From Mesaphorura yosii (Eukaryota > Arthropoda > Collembola > Poduromorpha > Tullbergiidae): DNA of 64,000 nt. The stretch's first letter is position 1; each line of letters starts with the position of its first letter. Below are positions 1 to 11,776 of the stretch, one piece after another. The notes under the pieces are model-generated. The model searched no databases. It worked only from the letters and a program-made list of their open reading frames with translations, and was not told the DNA's origin. Made by a program: the position numbers and the translations under genes. The stretch covers positions 186,001 through 250,000 of the forward strand of contig WIXG01000067.1 in assembly GCA_009869945.1 (NCBI GenBank), read 5' to 3'.

Positions 1-28
1 GAGTCTTTTCGAGAGAGTCTTTTCGAGA
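1..28. repeat. short tandem repeat, 14-base unit
   Basis: The unit gagtcttttcgaga occurs twice in a row and is followed by a partial third copy. It lies in what should be intron sequence before the first visible P450 exon. Confidence 0.8.
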
Positions 29-73
29 GAGTCGGTTCGCTGGATTCTAACCCCTCGTATCTTCACCCCGCAG

Positions 74-2255
74 GCCCCCTCCACCTCCCCCTCTTCGGCT
101 GCCTCCTCCACCCCAAACTCATCTACGCCAAGTTATCGACGATGGGTCTCCCCTACTACGCCCGCATGCACGCCGTCTGCAGGGCTTTTGGTGTGAACGG
201 GACTTGTGAGGGGACGGGAGGGGTACAGAACTTTTGTGAGTGGTCCAGTCATCATAATTTTGACATTTTTTTTGCACACCATCCCACGTCTAAAATGGCC
301 CTCATCTTCCCCTTCTGCAGTGCTCACCACGAATTTATCGGTGGCGAAGGACATCCTCGCCTCACCGGACATTTGCGCTCGGTTCCCTTCTCATCCACGC
401 TATAAAGAACACACCTACTATAAGGATTTGGGTGAGTATACATGCTTTGGAAACTGCATAATACCGCCATGGCAACCCCACCCATTTCTAAAAATCCCCA
501 CAGGCCTCATCTTCAACACCGGAGAGTCATGGCGTGAAATGCGCAAGTTCACCTACAAAACCCTAAAAGAGTTTGGATTTGGTGAGTTGAAAACAAGTGA
601 GGCTTTCTTACAAGAAGAGTTGGCAGACTTTATGGATTTCATGGAGCGGGACCGCCTATCAAATAAAGAAAATCAAGTTCGGATGCACGGCTACTTCAAA
701 ATCCCAACTTTCAACATCTTGTGGAGGGTCATGTCCGGGCAACGCTTTAAATACGATGACCCGGAGATTAAATCTATTATTAAGTGCATTGATGAGAGTG
801 CTAAGATTGAGATTGGGATGGATCTGGAGTGGGCCTACCCTTGGGTCCGGTATATTCCCGGTATGAGCAGGAGCAGGGCCCAGGGGAAGAAGATTGTCGA
901 TTGCCAGGAGTTCTTTTGGGTGGGTTTCTTTTATTCTTTTAAAAAAGTTCCCTCTCTAGATTAAAAAAAAATATTTCAAACTAATTTAGCGCCAATTTTA
1001 AAATAGATTTTAATTGTGAAATTCCCCTAATTTTTACTAGTCCCACTTTTTCCCCCCCCAAAGTTCCCGGTCATTATATTTAAAACCGTTTTATTTTAAA
1101 GCGTATCCTGCACGAGAAACGGGCTGCAGGGCACTACAAGACGAGCCAGACAAACTACATCGACTGCTTCCTGAAACGCATTGATGAAGAAGCGGGGAAC
1201 CCGAACACACACTTTACAGGTAATTCCCGTGGGGGGTAAACGTTTGCATTTGGGCTTTTTGCCCGGTTGCCATGGCTCATCAATACCCTTTGTTTGAACC
1301 TTATATGAGTCTAGACGAGAACTTTGTCATCTGTTGTCTGGACTTGATGTATGGAGGGCTGGACACGACCGCCTCGGCGATCGAATTCGCAGTCCTCCAC
1401 ATGGTCGCGAGTCAGGAGAAGCAACGAAAAGTTCACGAGGAGATTGACCGGGTGATTGGGAGGGATCGTATTCCTAATGTTTTCGACAGGGGGAGGTACA
1501 GTGTAAAATTTAGCTTTAAAAAAATGCCACAAACTTGAGAGAAAAATGGTACCTTCAGAAATTGTGTAGTTTTAAAAATTGGCGCCATTGAAAAAAATCG
1601 TTATCCTAAACAGCCTCCCCTACATCACCGCAACCTTAATAGAGGTCTTCCGGCACTCTGACATCATACCAGTCCTATCTCGAACATCAATCTGCGACAC
1701 GTGGATCCAGGGGAAGTTTATTCCAAAAGATACGGGCTGTGGTATTTTATTCCCAGTCATTCACAAGGACCCTGAACTGTTCCCACAACCTTATGAGTTC
1801 ATCCCGGAGAGATTCTTAGATGAGAATATGAATGTGGTGAATGAGGAGAATGTGACTGCGTTTGGAGGGGGTGAGTCCGGATGGAAATTATTTGAAAAGT
1901 TGGCGCGGGATGATTATGAAAATTAGTGCCCTGGCAACAGATTCTAGAATTCTTGTTTGCCAATACTGCAGTCGACTGCCAAATATTCCCCCCGTGTTGC
2001 CAGGATTTCCCAAGTCACCCATCACACTAAACACGAATTTTCCTCACCCTAATTTACTGAAATTCCGCAGGAAAACGGATCTGCCTTGGCTACACGATGG
2101 GCAAAGTGATGCTAACTACATTCTTCACTCGCGTGATGCAAAAGTACAGATTATTGCCTTCTCTTGACCACCCAGAATTAGACACGATCCCAGACTACGC
2201 GATCGCAAATAGCGCGAAACCCTTCTACTGTAGGATTCAGTTGAGGGAGGAGTAG
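74..2255 (+). CDS. cytochrome P450, 5' end missing
   Basis: Haem-thiolate monooxygenase, probably microsomal and of the CYP2 clan by resemblance. The N-terminal exon(s) lie left of the window. I model exons at 74-190, 321-431, 504-919, 1102-1219, 1315-1495, 1614-1870 and 2071-2255; phases agree throughout, but the end of the first exon is uncertain. The P450 signatures appear in order: the C-helix WREMR, the I-helix GGLDTT oxygen-binding motif, the K-helix EVFR (ExxR), the FIPERF motif and the haem-binding loop FGGGKRICLG. The haem loop is split by an intron and reads correctly only after splicing. All key residues are present, so the gene looks functional. The exact CYP family cannot be assigned and the substrate is unknown. 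Confidence 0.93.
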
Positions 2256-2344
2256 ATTGTGGGTGGTGGGTTTCTGGGGTACTTTTCCGGGAATTTTTTA
2301 CTTAATGGCTGTGTACTCTAAAATTTATGCACTTCGCAATACCG

Positions 2345-2350
2345 AATAAA
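2345..2350 (+). terminator. polyadenylation signal AATAAA of the P450 gene
   Basis: A canonical AATAAA lies 90 bases after the P450 stop codon. Confidence 0.6.
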
Positions 2351-2355
2351 AATTT

Positions 2356-2940
2356 CTTCCGTCGCCCTTGGCGACGGCGATTCCAGAGTTGAGACGGAAT
2401 TTTTACGACTCTTCTCAATTGTCTTTGTCGCATCTTGCGAGTTCAAAGCACTCAACCCACGAAAGAGGACAAAGCAATTGAAGTGAATGAGTCATCCCTG
2501 CCACGGCTCCTCCTCGTTTCTCTGATGCACACTGTACAGCACAGAACTGCGGGCGAGTCATCGGCAGAGTTGTACGTGTGCACAGATTTGTCATCGCAAC
2601 CGCCACCGCCGTCATCCGCACTCGAAAGCCAAACCTCAAACACGGTCACTTCCAATCTTAATCTTTCGTTTGTGTGCTTTGCCAGGACGATTTTCATTCA
2701 CTCCGTTCCCGAAACTCGATTGGAAAAGACTGCACTTCCGAGAAGGTCACTCTGATAAGAAGTTCGTTTAAAGAGTATAGAAGACACCTTCCCAAAAAGA
2801 GTGTAGAGCCACTGTTTACTGCTAATTCCAATCTCCAAATACCAAACCAAGTCTAACCAGCACCCCCGTCATCATTTCTTAAAGAGAAATCCAATCTCCA
2901 GCACACAAGTTTTCCAACCAAATCTTACATTCTCTTAAAA
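2356..2940. other. intergenic and 5' UTR region before ALIX
   Basis: Several short overlapping open frames occur but none shows a known domain or a convincing start. The last part probably holds the promoter and 5' UTR of the ALIX gene. Confidence 0.5.
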
Positions 2941-5900
2941 ATGTCTGACCTCCTCTCCGCCCCTCTTAAGAAGACGTCCGAGGTGGACCTCGTCAAGCCC
3001 CTCCGCAATTTAATAGCGAGCTTGTACTCTAATTCCGACACGCCATCGGATTACTCCACCGCAATTAATGAGTTAAACAAGTTGAGGACGCAGGCATGCT
3101 CCAAAACGCTGGACAAGACGATCCCGGCGTTGGAGGTGATGTACAGGTGAGTGAATTTTCATTTTCTGAATCATCCTCCATCGCCCAATTCCTTAAATTA
3201 ATCTCTAAACTGCAGATACCACGACCAACTCACAGCACTGGAGTCGAAGATCCCCCCTCATGAAGTCCAGATCCCGTTCAAATGGAGGGATGCTTTTGAT
3301 AAGGGCGGGTTGTTTGGTGGGAGAGTTAGTGCGAGTGAGTACGGCATGTGAATAATGTATTTTTAGTTTAGATTTCTCTAACAAAAATATCTTCTCTCCT
3401 AGCTGCCACCTCGCTCCAGTACGAAAGGTGCTGCCTGCTCTACAATATAGCTGCACTTCAGAGTCAGATTGGTAGTAGTGCAAGGCTGACGGATTCCGAT
3501 GAGGAGTTGAGGTCGGCTGCGAGGATGTTTCAGGTAATAAAGATGGGACCTCGAGTACCCCCCAAAGGGGGTTCCTGGGGCACTCGAAATGTTCGCTCTG
3601 CGGTGGCGGCCCTCGACCTCCGTTACGGAGGCCCAAAACTCTAGGCGATCCGATGATTTTCCCCAACAATTTGTGGCGCGGAGCGGCCGACAGCCGAGTC
3701 CTCAACAGGGGTGCGATTTAATGGGAATTCTGGGGGGAATTCCGAAAACTCCCGTTAAAATTTGAAACAAAATTTAAAAATTTCAAATTCTCATCTGAAC
3801 GCGCCTACCGGCGCTCGCCTAAACCTTGTCCAAGTCCAGAAATTCCTAAAAAAAGAATCGAAAAATCCCCGCCAAAGCTGGTGTTTCCCAGAACTCATAA
3901 TTCAAGTTCCCAATGGCCAAAATTCTAATCTCTCCCTGATTTACACTCCACAGCTTTCCTCCGGTATCTTCTCCGCTCTCCGCTCGACCGCCTCCGCCAC
4001 TTTATCAGGGCAAGAACCGACCCCCGACCTCCAACCGGACACTCTCCAGGCCCTATCAAACTTGATGCTCGCCCAAGCACAAGAAATATTCGTCTTGAAA
4101 GCCGTGAATGACAAGATGAAGGAGGGAATTATAGCTAAATTATGCGCTATTGCGGAGGATTTATACGGGGAAGCACTGAAATCCATGCAGAAAGACAGTG
4201 TAAAGCACCTATGGGAGAAGGAGTGGGTCGGGGTGGTGAGTATTCATTTATTAAGAGTGGGGGAGTTATTCGTGCAGTTTATCATCATCTTTCCAAATCT
4301 TGCCAGGTCTCCTCCAAACAAACAGCCCTCTCCGCTCTAACACAATACTTCCAATCTTTCACCGCCGCCAGCAAAAAGCGCGTAGGGGAGCAGATCGCAA
4401 GACTCCAACTCTGCCTTGAACTCTTGCAAAAAGCCCAGTCCCGCTCAGGCCTCAACGTCTACCAAGACTACGTCCAAAAAGCGACCCGCTCCCTCGCTGA
4501 GGCTAAGAAGGACAACGATTTCATCTACCATGAGAGGATCCCTGAAGCTGGAACCTTAGATCAGGTTGAGAGGAGTGCTGGGGCGCGGTTGGCTAAACCG
4601 ATTCAAGTGCAGGAGAAGATGAGTGGGGATAAATTCAGGGATCTGTGAGTTTTTTTCTTACTTTCGCACCCACTTTTTTTAAGGAAATACTTTTGGGGAG
4701 CACCCACTTTTTGAAACCCCCGCCAAATTTATAATTCCAATTCCGCGCAGGTTCGACTCCCTCACCCCACTCTCCATCCACCAAGCCCTTGCTGCTTGTG
4801 AATTACGCAAAACAGAATTGGTAAACACGAGTTTGGGAAAACTAGCCGAATCGACCCAAACGCTAAATGCTGTGCTGGCATCTTTAAACCTCCCCGCTGC
4901 CGTTGAAGATCAAGATGGGGACCTTCCTTCATCTTTGAAAGAAAAGGCTGCCAGGGTTCTCCAGTCGGGTGGCGTTCAAGGGTTAGAAAAAGCAATAAGG
5001 GAGATGCCCGAGCTAGTTCAGAGGAACAAGGAGATATTGGACGAGGTTGGGTTGACTATTTTGAATGACTCCCTTTTTTAAAAAACTAAACTTTAAAAAA
5101 CCCCACAGGCCGACCGCCTCCTGCAAGAAGAAGAGCACTCCGACGCACAACTCAGGTCGCAGCTAAAAGAAAAGTGGACCCGGACCCCATCCGATAAGCT
5201 AAACACAACCTTCAAAACGAATTCAGGTCGTTATAGGGAGATTATTAATAACGCGCTCGCAGCGGATGAGGTGGTTAAATCTAAATTCGGAAACCATCGC
5301 CCAGCGATGGAGATGTTAAGTGGGGGCCAGGAAAAATTGACTAATAGCATTCCAAAGATGAGTGGAGGAGGACAGGTAGAGGGCAGTGAGGGGGCGAAGA
5401 AGGAGCTGCGAGGTCTGATGGGGGAGGTGAGATTGCATACATTTTTTAAAACTTGAACATACAAAACCACTCAATTCTTAAAATACAGGTCTCCTCCCTC
5501 CAACATTCACGCGACGCCATAATAAACGCACTAAAATCCCACTCATTCGACATGCGGGCCCCATTCTTATCTGCACTCGCGCAAGAAGGAGCTTTGGATG
5601 AGCAGTTGATTTCCGTTGAGTTGCTTGGGAAGGAATATGGAAAGTTACAGCAATCTGTGCAGGAGTCGATTAGGAAGCAGGAGGAGTTGATTGCTAGAAT
5701 ACAGAGTGCGAGCAGTGCACTGAATCAGAATGGAGGCAACAGAGACCAAGTCATGAGGGAGTTGGCGGAGGGTTATGATGCATTTATAGAGCTAGAAGGG
5801 AATATCAGGGAGGGTACCAAGTTTTACAATGATTTGACGCAGGTGGGTGATTTTATTTCCCCAACTTGTCTTCACGACCTTTGAATCGCTCTTCTCTCTT

Positions 5901-6292
5901 CACAGCTCCTCCTCGCCTTCCAGAACAAGATCGCCGATTTCTGCTTTGCCCGTAAAACCGAGAAAGAAGAGCTCTTAAAAGACGTGACGAGGGACGCGAG
6001 CCAATCTAGCGGGCCTCCACCAGCGAGGCCACCGCAGCCTGTTGCTCCCCCAGCAGCATCTACAGCCCCACAATACCAACAATCACCAGCCCAGCTCCCC
6101 TACCCCCCTCAAGGATACAATACAATGCCCATCCCCTCCTTCTTCACCCCTGCCCCCATGCCAACTGGGTATAATCCATACGCGACGTACGCTCCGGGAT
6201 ACCAGCAGCAGCAGTATCAGCCTTACCCTGTTCAACAGATGGGGGGGTTTAATCCTTATTATCAGCAGCAGCAGCCGCCCCCTCCACAGTAA
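2941..6292 (+). CDS. PDCD6IP: ALIX / PDCD6IP, Bro1-domain ESCRT adaptor
   Basis: Cytosolic adaptor that links ESCRT-I and ESCRT-III in multivesicular body sorting, cytokinetic abscission and membrane repair. Nine exons (2941-3146, 3216-3334, 3403-3533, 3954-4235, 4307-4644, 4751-5045, 5109-5426, 5489-5842, 5906-6292) give 809 residues, close to the usual animal length. The N-terminal Bro1 domain (about 1-350) shows KKTSEVDL, WRDAFDKGGLFGG and LMLAQAQE, all strongly conserved. The coiled V domain follows (about 350-690, with NDFIYHERIP and LNLPAAVED). The C-terminal proline-rich tail carries repeated GYNPY and QQQQ stretches. The ATG at 2941 matches the family N-terminus. Intron 3 is unusually long for this gene because it contains a dispersed repeat. 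All domains look intact. Confidence 0.97.
3547..3735. repeat. dispersed intronic repeat, copy 1 (ALIX intron 3)
   Basis: This segment matches 60809-61018 in an intron of SHMT. Shared blocks include ttcctggggc with actcgaa, ccaacaatttgt, ggcgcgga, cgacagcc and ctcaacag followed by gtgcgattta or gtgcaattta. It is GC-rich, contains a small hairpin (cctccg-tta-cggagg) and has no coding frame. It is probably a non-autonomous mobile element; the class is unknown. Confidence 0.7.
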
Positions 6293-6442
6293 TCCGCCGC
6301 TGTGATGGAGGAGTTCAGGGAGAGCTTTTGGGAGATGATTCTAGAATATTATGAAATACTTGCTTGAAATACTGCTTCTCAAAATTTGGAAAGGATGGTG
6401 AATTTGCCTTGCTTACTTTAAAATTTCAAAATATATACGGGG

Positions 6443-6448
6443 AATAAA
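6443..6448 (+). terminator. polyadenylation signal AATAAA of ALIX
   Basis: AATAAA lies 150 bases after the ALIX stop. The convergent TBC1D25 gene ends on the other strand at 6584, so the two transcripts meet tail to tail here. Confidence 0.6.
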
Positions 6449-6583
6449 AATCAATTTCAAACAACTCCCTCCACTCCATCCCGTGGTAACGAAAAAAAAC
6501 GATCAAATTTTGCGATTTATTCCCTTAGTAACATGAATACAAGAGGGGTGTGTGTACAGATTGTGGCTCTAATTGTCCAGTCG

Positions 6584-9534
6584 TCAGCACCTCTCCTGCC
6601 CCCTCCCCCCACCCTTCCCCCTCCTGTAGTACTCATCGTACATCTGCCTCGCTCCTCCAAGAACTCTATTCAGATTATGCCTCCTAACCAACCTATCAAA
6701 GTGAATCGCCGTCTCATTGTAGTCGTACTTGTTCCTTAGTATTACATCTCTGTGTTGTAGTAGTAGTGTTAGTGATAGGAAGATTAAAAAAGGGTTCCCT
6801 CCTCCTAATGAGTTGGGTGGTGGTAGCTCCTGCTGCGGAGGAGGCTTCGAAGGCGTCTGGAGGGGGAACTCGAGCGAGTTGTCGATGGAGTTGGTGCAGT
6901 GGCCCGAGTCGGAGTCGACGTAATCGGGGGGTTGCAGCGTTTCTGGGACTTCTGCTGGTGGTGGAGCCTCATCCAGATCGGGGAAGACGGAGTCAGGTGG
7001 GGGAGGCGACTCCTGCCTCGGTTCTTGCGATACCCCCGACGGCGCCCCGATAGAGTAAAACTCCCTCAGATTCTTCACAAGCCTCGGCCCCGCTGCGGCC
7101 TCTTTCCGAGCATCACCGATAGAGAGCACCTCGAAGGGGGAGGAGCCAAGGCGGACGTCCTCTAAGCTCAAGACTTCAGTCGACTCCTGGTCTAGGCTGC
7201 AGGCCTTGCGCGCAGTAGTCACAGTAGACTCTTCCCCTGTTGATATCACAGAGTAGGAGCTCGTGCTCGAATCCAGGCTCTTCCCACCGGACCTTTGGTG
7301 CTGTCTGCTCCTCCTCCTCAATCTCAACTCTTGAGCACTGGAGGAGCCCCTCCTCATCGCCGCCACTTTGCTGTATGTTGATATGGATGGAGGGATAGGG
7401 AGCGGGGTGCTCAAGATGGGTGTCGTGGTCGGGGAGTACTTGACCTGCGATGTAAAGAGAGCGGGGAGTTGGTCAAAGTCTTGACCTGTTGAAAGCCCAA
7501 ATGATGCGCTCACCTCCCACAACCTCACACCATCCCCATCTTCATCTTGTGGGGCGACACTCGCCCACAACACCTCCATCATCCTCAAGCTATCCTCAAA
7601 TGCAAACTCCCTCTTCAACTCAAGCAATAGCCACCTGTAGCAGAAGAGCAGATCATCCGCCCCTATCGACTTTAAATAAGCCCAGTAGAAAGGGTCGTAG
7701 TGGGAGAGTGTGGCGGAGAGGTGGGAGAACTGCGAGCAGATAAAAATAGAGTTAGTAAAACCGGGACAAATGAGAAAAGGCCAGGCCTCCTCCACAAAAG
7801 AGGGGTATTTAGTATTAGAAACAGGCCTCTCACCTTCTCCTCCATCGCCACCCCATCCTGTCCGAAATTCTTCCCCACCCTCTGCATCAATCCACAAAAG
7901 CAAACGTAGGCTTGGGCCTCCTCACCCATTACATACAAAAGGGGGCTTGCTAAGTCACTCATCCCCTGGCAGTAGCCGAGGGAGGGGTGGTTGAGGGCGT
8001 AGCTATTTAGAAAAGCAAGGATTATAGCACCCATGGAAACCACATATCGTTTAGACTCACGTCGTCAGGATGTTGAACAGTTTCTGAACGTTCTCGTTCC
8101 CATCCCCTGCGTAGTACTTCAAGTGTCTGTCGGTGCGGAGAACGTCCTTCCTGACCATATTCGCTATGGTTGAGAGGGGTGTGGTGGGGGGCTGCGAGTG
8201 TAAATTCATTATTACAAAAACCCTACTGATTAATCCTCAATCTTAAAACTCACCCCTTCCACCCAGCCAGCTTTTAGTGCATCATACTCCCTGCATTTAA
8301 CTCTCATATACTCTATTCTCTCCACCCCGCCGATCCCTCTTGGATACAAATTGAGTAAATGTTTCCAGACTACCCTCCTCAAACTTGGTTCGACCCCACC
8401 ATGGTAGCAGGCGTATCTCAGCTCTGTCTGTCTTGTTAGTACTCCACGAGCGGGATCGAGGTAGGTTCTGAACTCTGAGTCTGTTAGTGGGGGGCGTGAT
8501 GTTGTTATGGAGATGTCCGAGATGGTTGTGAGGGCGCGGCGCATCAGCGAGTTGAACTGTAGTGATGTTAGGTTAAGGATATTTAGCGGAGAAATATTAA
8601 AAATCTGTGATACTCACCGTGTTTAGGAGCCCAGCGGTGCCGGCGGGAGCTCCTGGGGCCGTTGGACCAGAGTTTGTCTGCGCCGCCCCATTCTGCTCCC
8701 TCTTCGCCGTCACCCTGTAATGATTGGGGATCGGGGCGACGAGCTCCTCTGATTTAACGAGATCCCAGTCTTCATCCTCATCTTGAGGTCTCGTATTAGA
8801 TGAAGGGTGGACGAGGAGTTGAAGGTCTGTATATTTAAATCCAGTTTGTAACACAAAAACTCAAATTGCCCATAGTTTCAAACTCACCCGGCTCCGACGC
8901 GGAGAGAAAGGCAGCAGACAGGTCCCAGTCACTGACCATCGGAAGATAGGTTTCGGCTCCAAAGTCGTCAAGGACCCGGTAGGAGAGGGAGAAGTCACTG
9001 TTTCAGATTACACAGATTAACTCAAGAGTCAGAAGAGAAGAGAGAAGGGCAGCGGCGGCGGTGGTTGCGAGCGATGAGTTTGGCCTTTGCCTTCAACCCT
9101 CTTCTGTGATGAACTCTCCTACTTGTGTGTGTGTACTCAAGAGAGTGCTCGCGATGATAAACCCTTTTCTCCTTCCCGTTATCTTGAGAGTTATCTCGAG
9201 AAGCTCTTATCCTCTGCTCTGCCTCCAAAAGCTCCCCTACCACCACTGCCCTTATATACTCTTACCCTCCGAGCTCAAAGGCCCTCCTCAATAGATTCCT
9301 TAGCACCGTTAGGTCGGTGAGGGTCGGGTCGACGGAGAAGCGGCGCGGGGGTTGTGGCTGTAATTTGACCAAAATTCACCTTTCATTATGGCCAAGTTCT
9401 TTGTATTGAGTACTCACCCCTCCTGCATCGTCCCTCTGCACCCTCGTCGCACTCACCCGCACCGCCTCCTGCTCCCTCCCCCCGGAACGGTACCCTGGGA
9501 ATGGGAGGGTGCGGGCTGTTGGTGAGCTGGACAT
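6584..9534 (-). CDS. TBC1D25: TBC1 domain family member 25 (Rab GTPase-activating protein)
   Basis: Rab GAP linked in other animals to autophagosome maturation. Eight exons on the minus strand (9418-9534, 9266-9357, 8888-8997, 8618-8826, 8254-8556, 8061-8191, 7834-8002, 6584-7729) give 758 residues. An N-terminal ubiquitin-like region ends in MVSDWDLSAAF. The TBC domain (about residues 215-455) holds both catalytic fingers: KDVLRTDR (arginine finger) and YCQGMSD (glutamine finger). A long Ser/Pro-rich linker follows. The conserved tail has GGGNPFLIFLSLTLLLQHRD and HFDRLVRRH, as in vertebrate TBC1D25. The start at 9534 follows a possible acceptor; an in-frame ATG at 9564 is the alternative. 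Confidence 0.95.
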
Positions 9535-9750
9535 CCTGAAATGGGGTTGACTAGAAAAGAGCACGACGTCACCACCACACTCTCAGCACTCAACTGCGAT
9601 CGAAACCGCAGCCAAGGCCAATCTTCTGAACAGTTTGCAACCACAACCCACGGAGAAAGTCTACTTTGCAAATATGTCAGTATTCTTTATAGTAAAATGC
9701 AAGTGCAGTAGTACACTCGAATTTTCAACTTTCCCACCACTCTCGCCCAG

Positions 9751-9914
9751 ACCCGTACGTGTTCAAAAACGATTCAAGAGTGCTTCATCTTTTTCAAATG
9801 GTGCAAAGAGTTTATTGACCCCCGTAACCCGGAATACAAAGCGGAGTACAAAGTAGAGATAAGCAGATTATTCGTGAGCGTCTTTCGATATGGTATACTA
9901 TGGAACCTCCTTCT
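9751..9914 (+). CDS. possible exon of a small unrecognised protein
   Basis: After a good acceptor (tctcgcccag) one frame stays open and reads protein-like, with KWCKEF, DPRNPEYKAEY and a hydrophobic end FRYGILWNLLL. A short upstream exon with an ATG near 9674 could precede it. If real, the gene starts just upstream of and divergent to TBC1D25 and runs into the tail of the thioredoxin-like gene on the other strand. I do not recognise the family and cannot place the last exon. Confidence 0.25.
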
Positions 9915-9916
9915 GG

Positions 9917-11174
9917 TCAGTCTCTCTTCTTCCCAGTCGTTGGCTTCCACTTTCGAGCGACCCCTCCCAATAGTAGTAAGCTTACAAGCAGCGCCCCAGC
10001 CTTTAGTAAATGGGGGTTCTGTTGGAGGTAGGCCGCTATATACTCGGTGAGCTCGTCACTGTATAAAAACCAAAACATTAGCAATGTACCCGCCCCTGAG
10101 AAATTGGCTCTGCTTACAATGGTGATGGTGGTACGGGGACGGGAATTCCTTTCGAGTTCCTCCACCCTCCCTCCACTGCGAAATTAATGAGGTCCTCAAT
10201 GCTGTACTCCCCTTCTGCAGTGTACTCGTAGTACCGCCCATGGTGGAGCCTGCCCATTCAGACGTGTTACTCTCCATTACAGTCATCGTTACAGTCGTTA
10301 CTTACAACAGCACCGTAGGGGTCTCGTTGACTGAGAACCTCACTCTGGTCTTTACTCCTTTTCCAATATCCACCATGGCCACATTCAACCTGCCCTTCGT
10401 CCTACTACCAACACCTTCAAATAGAGATTCTAGAGTCGAGCTGTGGTAGGAGCATGGAGACTGGTGGCTGGAAGGGAAAGTATGTTCAGAGAAGCCCACC
10501 AAAAACTAGCCTAAGGACAACTCACAACAACAGCAGCCAATCCCCCGTCGTCGCGCCACTACTCGCTTGCGTTAAATGCTCGAAACTCTCATCGTCCAAG
10601 TGTTTTATGAGCGGCTCGAGATTAGATTGTATGGTAGATAGTAAGTCCTCTTTGGAGGGGGGCCCTGCAAAGAGTTAAAGGTGTTGAAGATCTTAAGTTG
10701 TTGCTCCGTGCAACGGGGTCACTCACCCGAGTACAACATCGGTGCTCCACCACCGCGGAAGAAGAGGACGGCTGGAAGGTTTTTAATGGAGTGTTTAGGA
10801 GGGATGAAGCTCGTCTCGTCGGCCCTGCGATCGTACAATTTATTTTAGAACGTGCTTTCAGAGCCCTTGCATCGACTCACTTGACGACCCAAGCCCCAAT
10901 ACTATCTACGAGCACCTCCCGGGCCATTCCGAGTTCGTGCTCCAAATCGGAGCATTGGCGGCCGCAGTTTGGCTTTCCTGCAAAAAAAAAGACGACATTA
11001 CGGCTTCCAACATTATGGAAAAGCCCTCCGCTGCTACTCACCAAACAGGACAACGACGTACTGCTCCGATTTGATTAGGCTGAGCAATTCCTTATCCCTT
11101 ACAGTCTCGAGCCGTTTGGAGTGGACGACCACCACCGCCAACAAGAGAAGGAGACATTGCAAGTATCTGGACAT
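9917..11174 (-). CDS. membrane-anchored thioredoxin-fold protein (TMX/PDI-like)
   Basis: Seven exons (11042-11174, 10881-10977, 10727-10824, 10526-10664, 10306-10467, 10118-10249, 9917-10058) give 300 residues in a consistent frame. A signal peptide (MSRYLQCLLLLLAVVVVHS) is followed by two thioredoxin-like domains. The first has YVVVLFGKPNCGRQC. The second has LTQASSGATTGDW, then FHQSPCSYHSS at the position of the usual APWCGHCK, and ends with NETPTVLLHH. A transmembrane helix (AGALLVSLLLLGGVA) and a C-terminal KKRD tail follow, which fits a KKxx endoplasmic reticulum retrieval signal. The usual CxxC is absent: domain 1 has C-G-R-Q-C and domain 2 keeps one cysteine. This suggests a chaperone or thiol-binding role rather than oxidase activity, which is inference. 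The exact orthologue is not assigned. Confidence 0.8.
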
Positions 11175-11776
11175 TTTCGAGTACGGTAAAAAGCACGGGA
11201 TTCCGACAGCGCTGGAGTAACTAGCAAAAAAGAGTACAGCACAGCCGGTCGTCTGAGAACTCAAACTCTCAATCGGCCACTCACCACTCTTGCACACAGC
11301 AAGGATTCACCTGCTCGCTGGTCTGTGCTACGCAACTGCTTCGGCCATTCACCGGACCTGTCCTCCAAGCACTCGTCGGATAAGGTAACCGCCCGGTGGG
11401 CGCTGACCCCATGATGACCCCAGGTAAGTACGGTGTCTTTGGAAAGCTGACACCATGGGCTATCTAGCCTGCAAGTTGATGTAAATGCAATGATGTAAAT
11501 TGTGTTCAATTCTTCTACATACGCACATCATAAACGAAGTCGGCGGACTTCAGAGACGCGTACGAAGACCCGACGCCGACGATTGATTGCACTTTAAAAA
11601 TACCCAAACGCGTGGTTTTGTTATAGGCAGTAAAAAGGTTCGAACCACATTGCTCTATTATTCAGCAGGTGCAAAATTCCAGTCATTCTATTATTAGCAT
11701 TTTGAAATAAATAACGAAAAGGGTACGCAAACCGTTCACGGCTCAAGTTTTCATCAGTCGGCGGAACATTTTCGTC
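11175..11776. other. intergenic region
   Basis: This is the upstream region of the thioredoxin-like gene (minus) and of the Thr/Val-rich gene (plus), so it is a candidate bidirectional promoter. I see no clear gene in it. Confidence 0.4.

Noticed and set aside
6042-6305. Overlapping frame in the ALIX tail
   Set aside because: Shadow of the CAG- and CCN-rich coding sequence of the proline-rich region.
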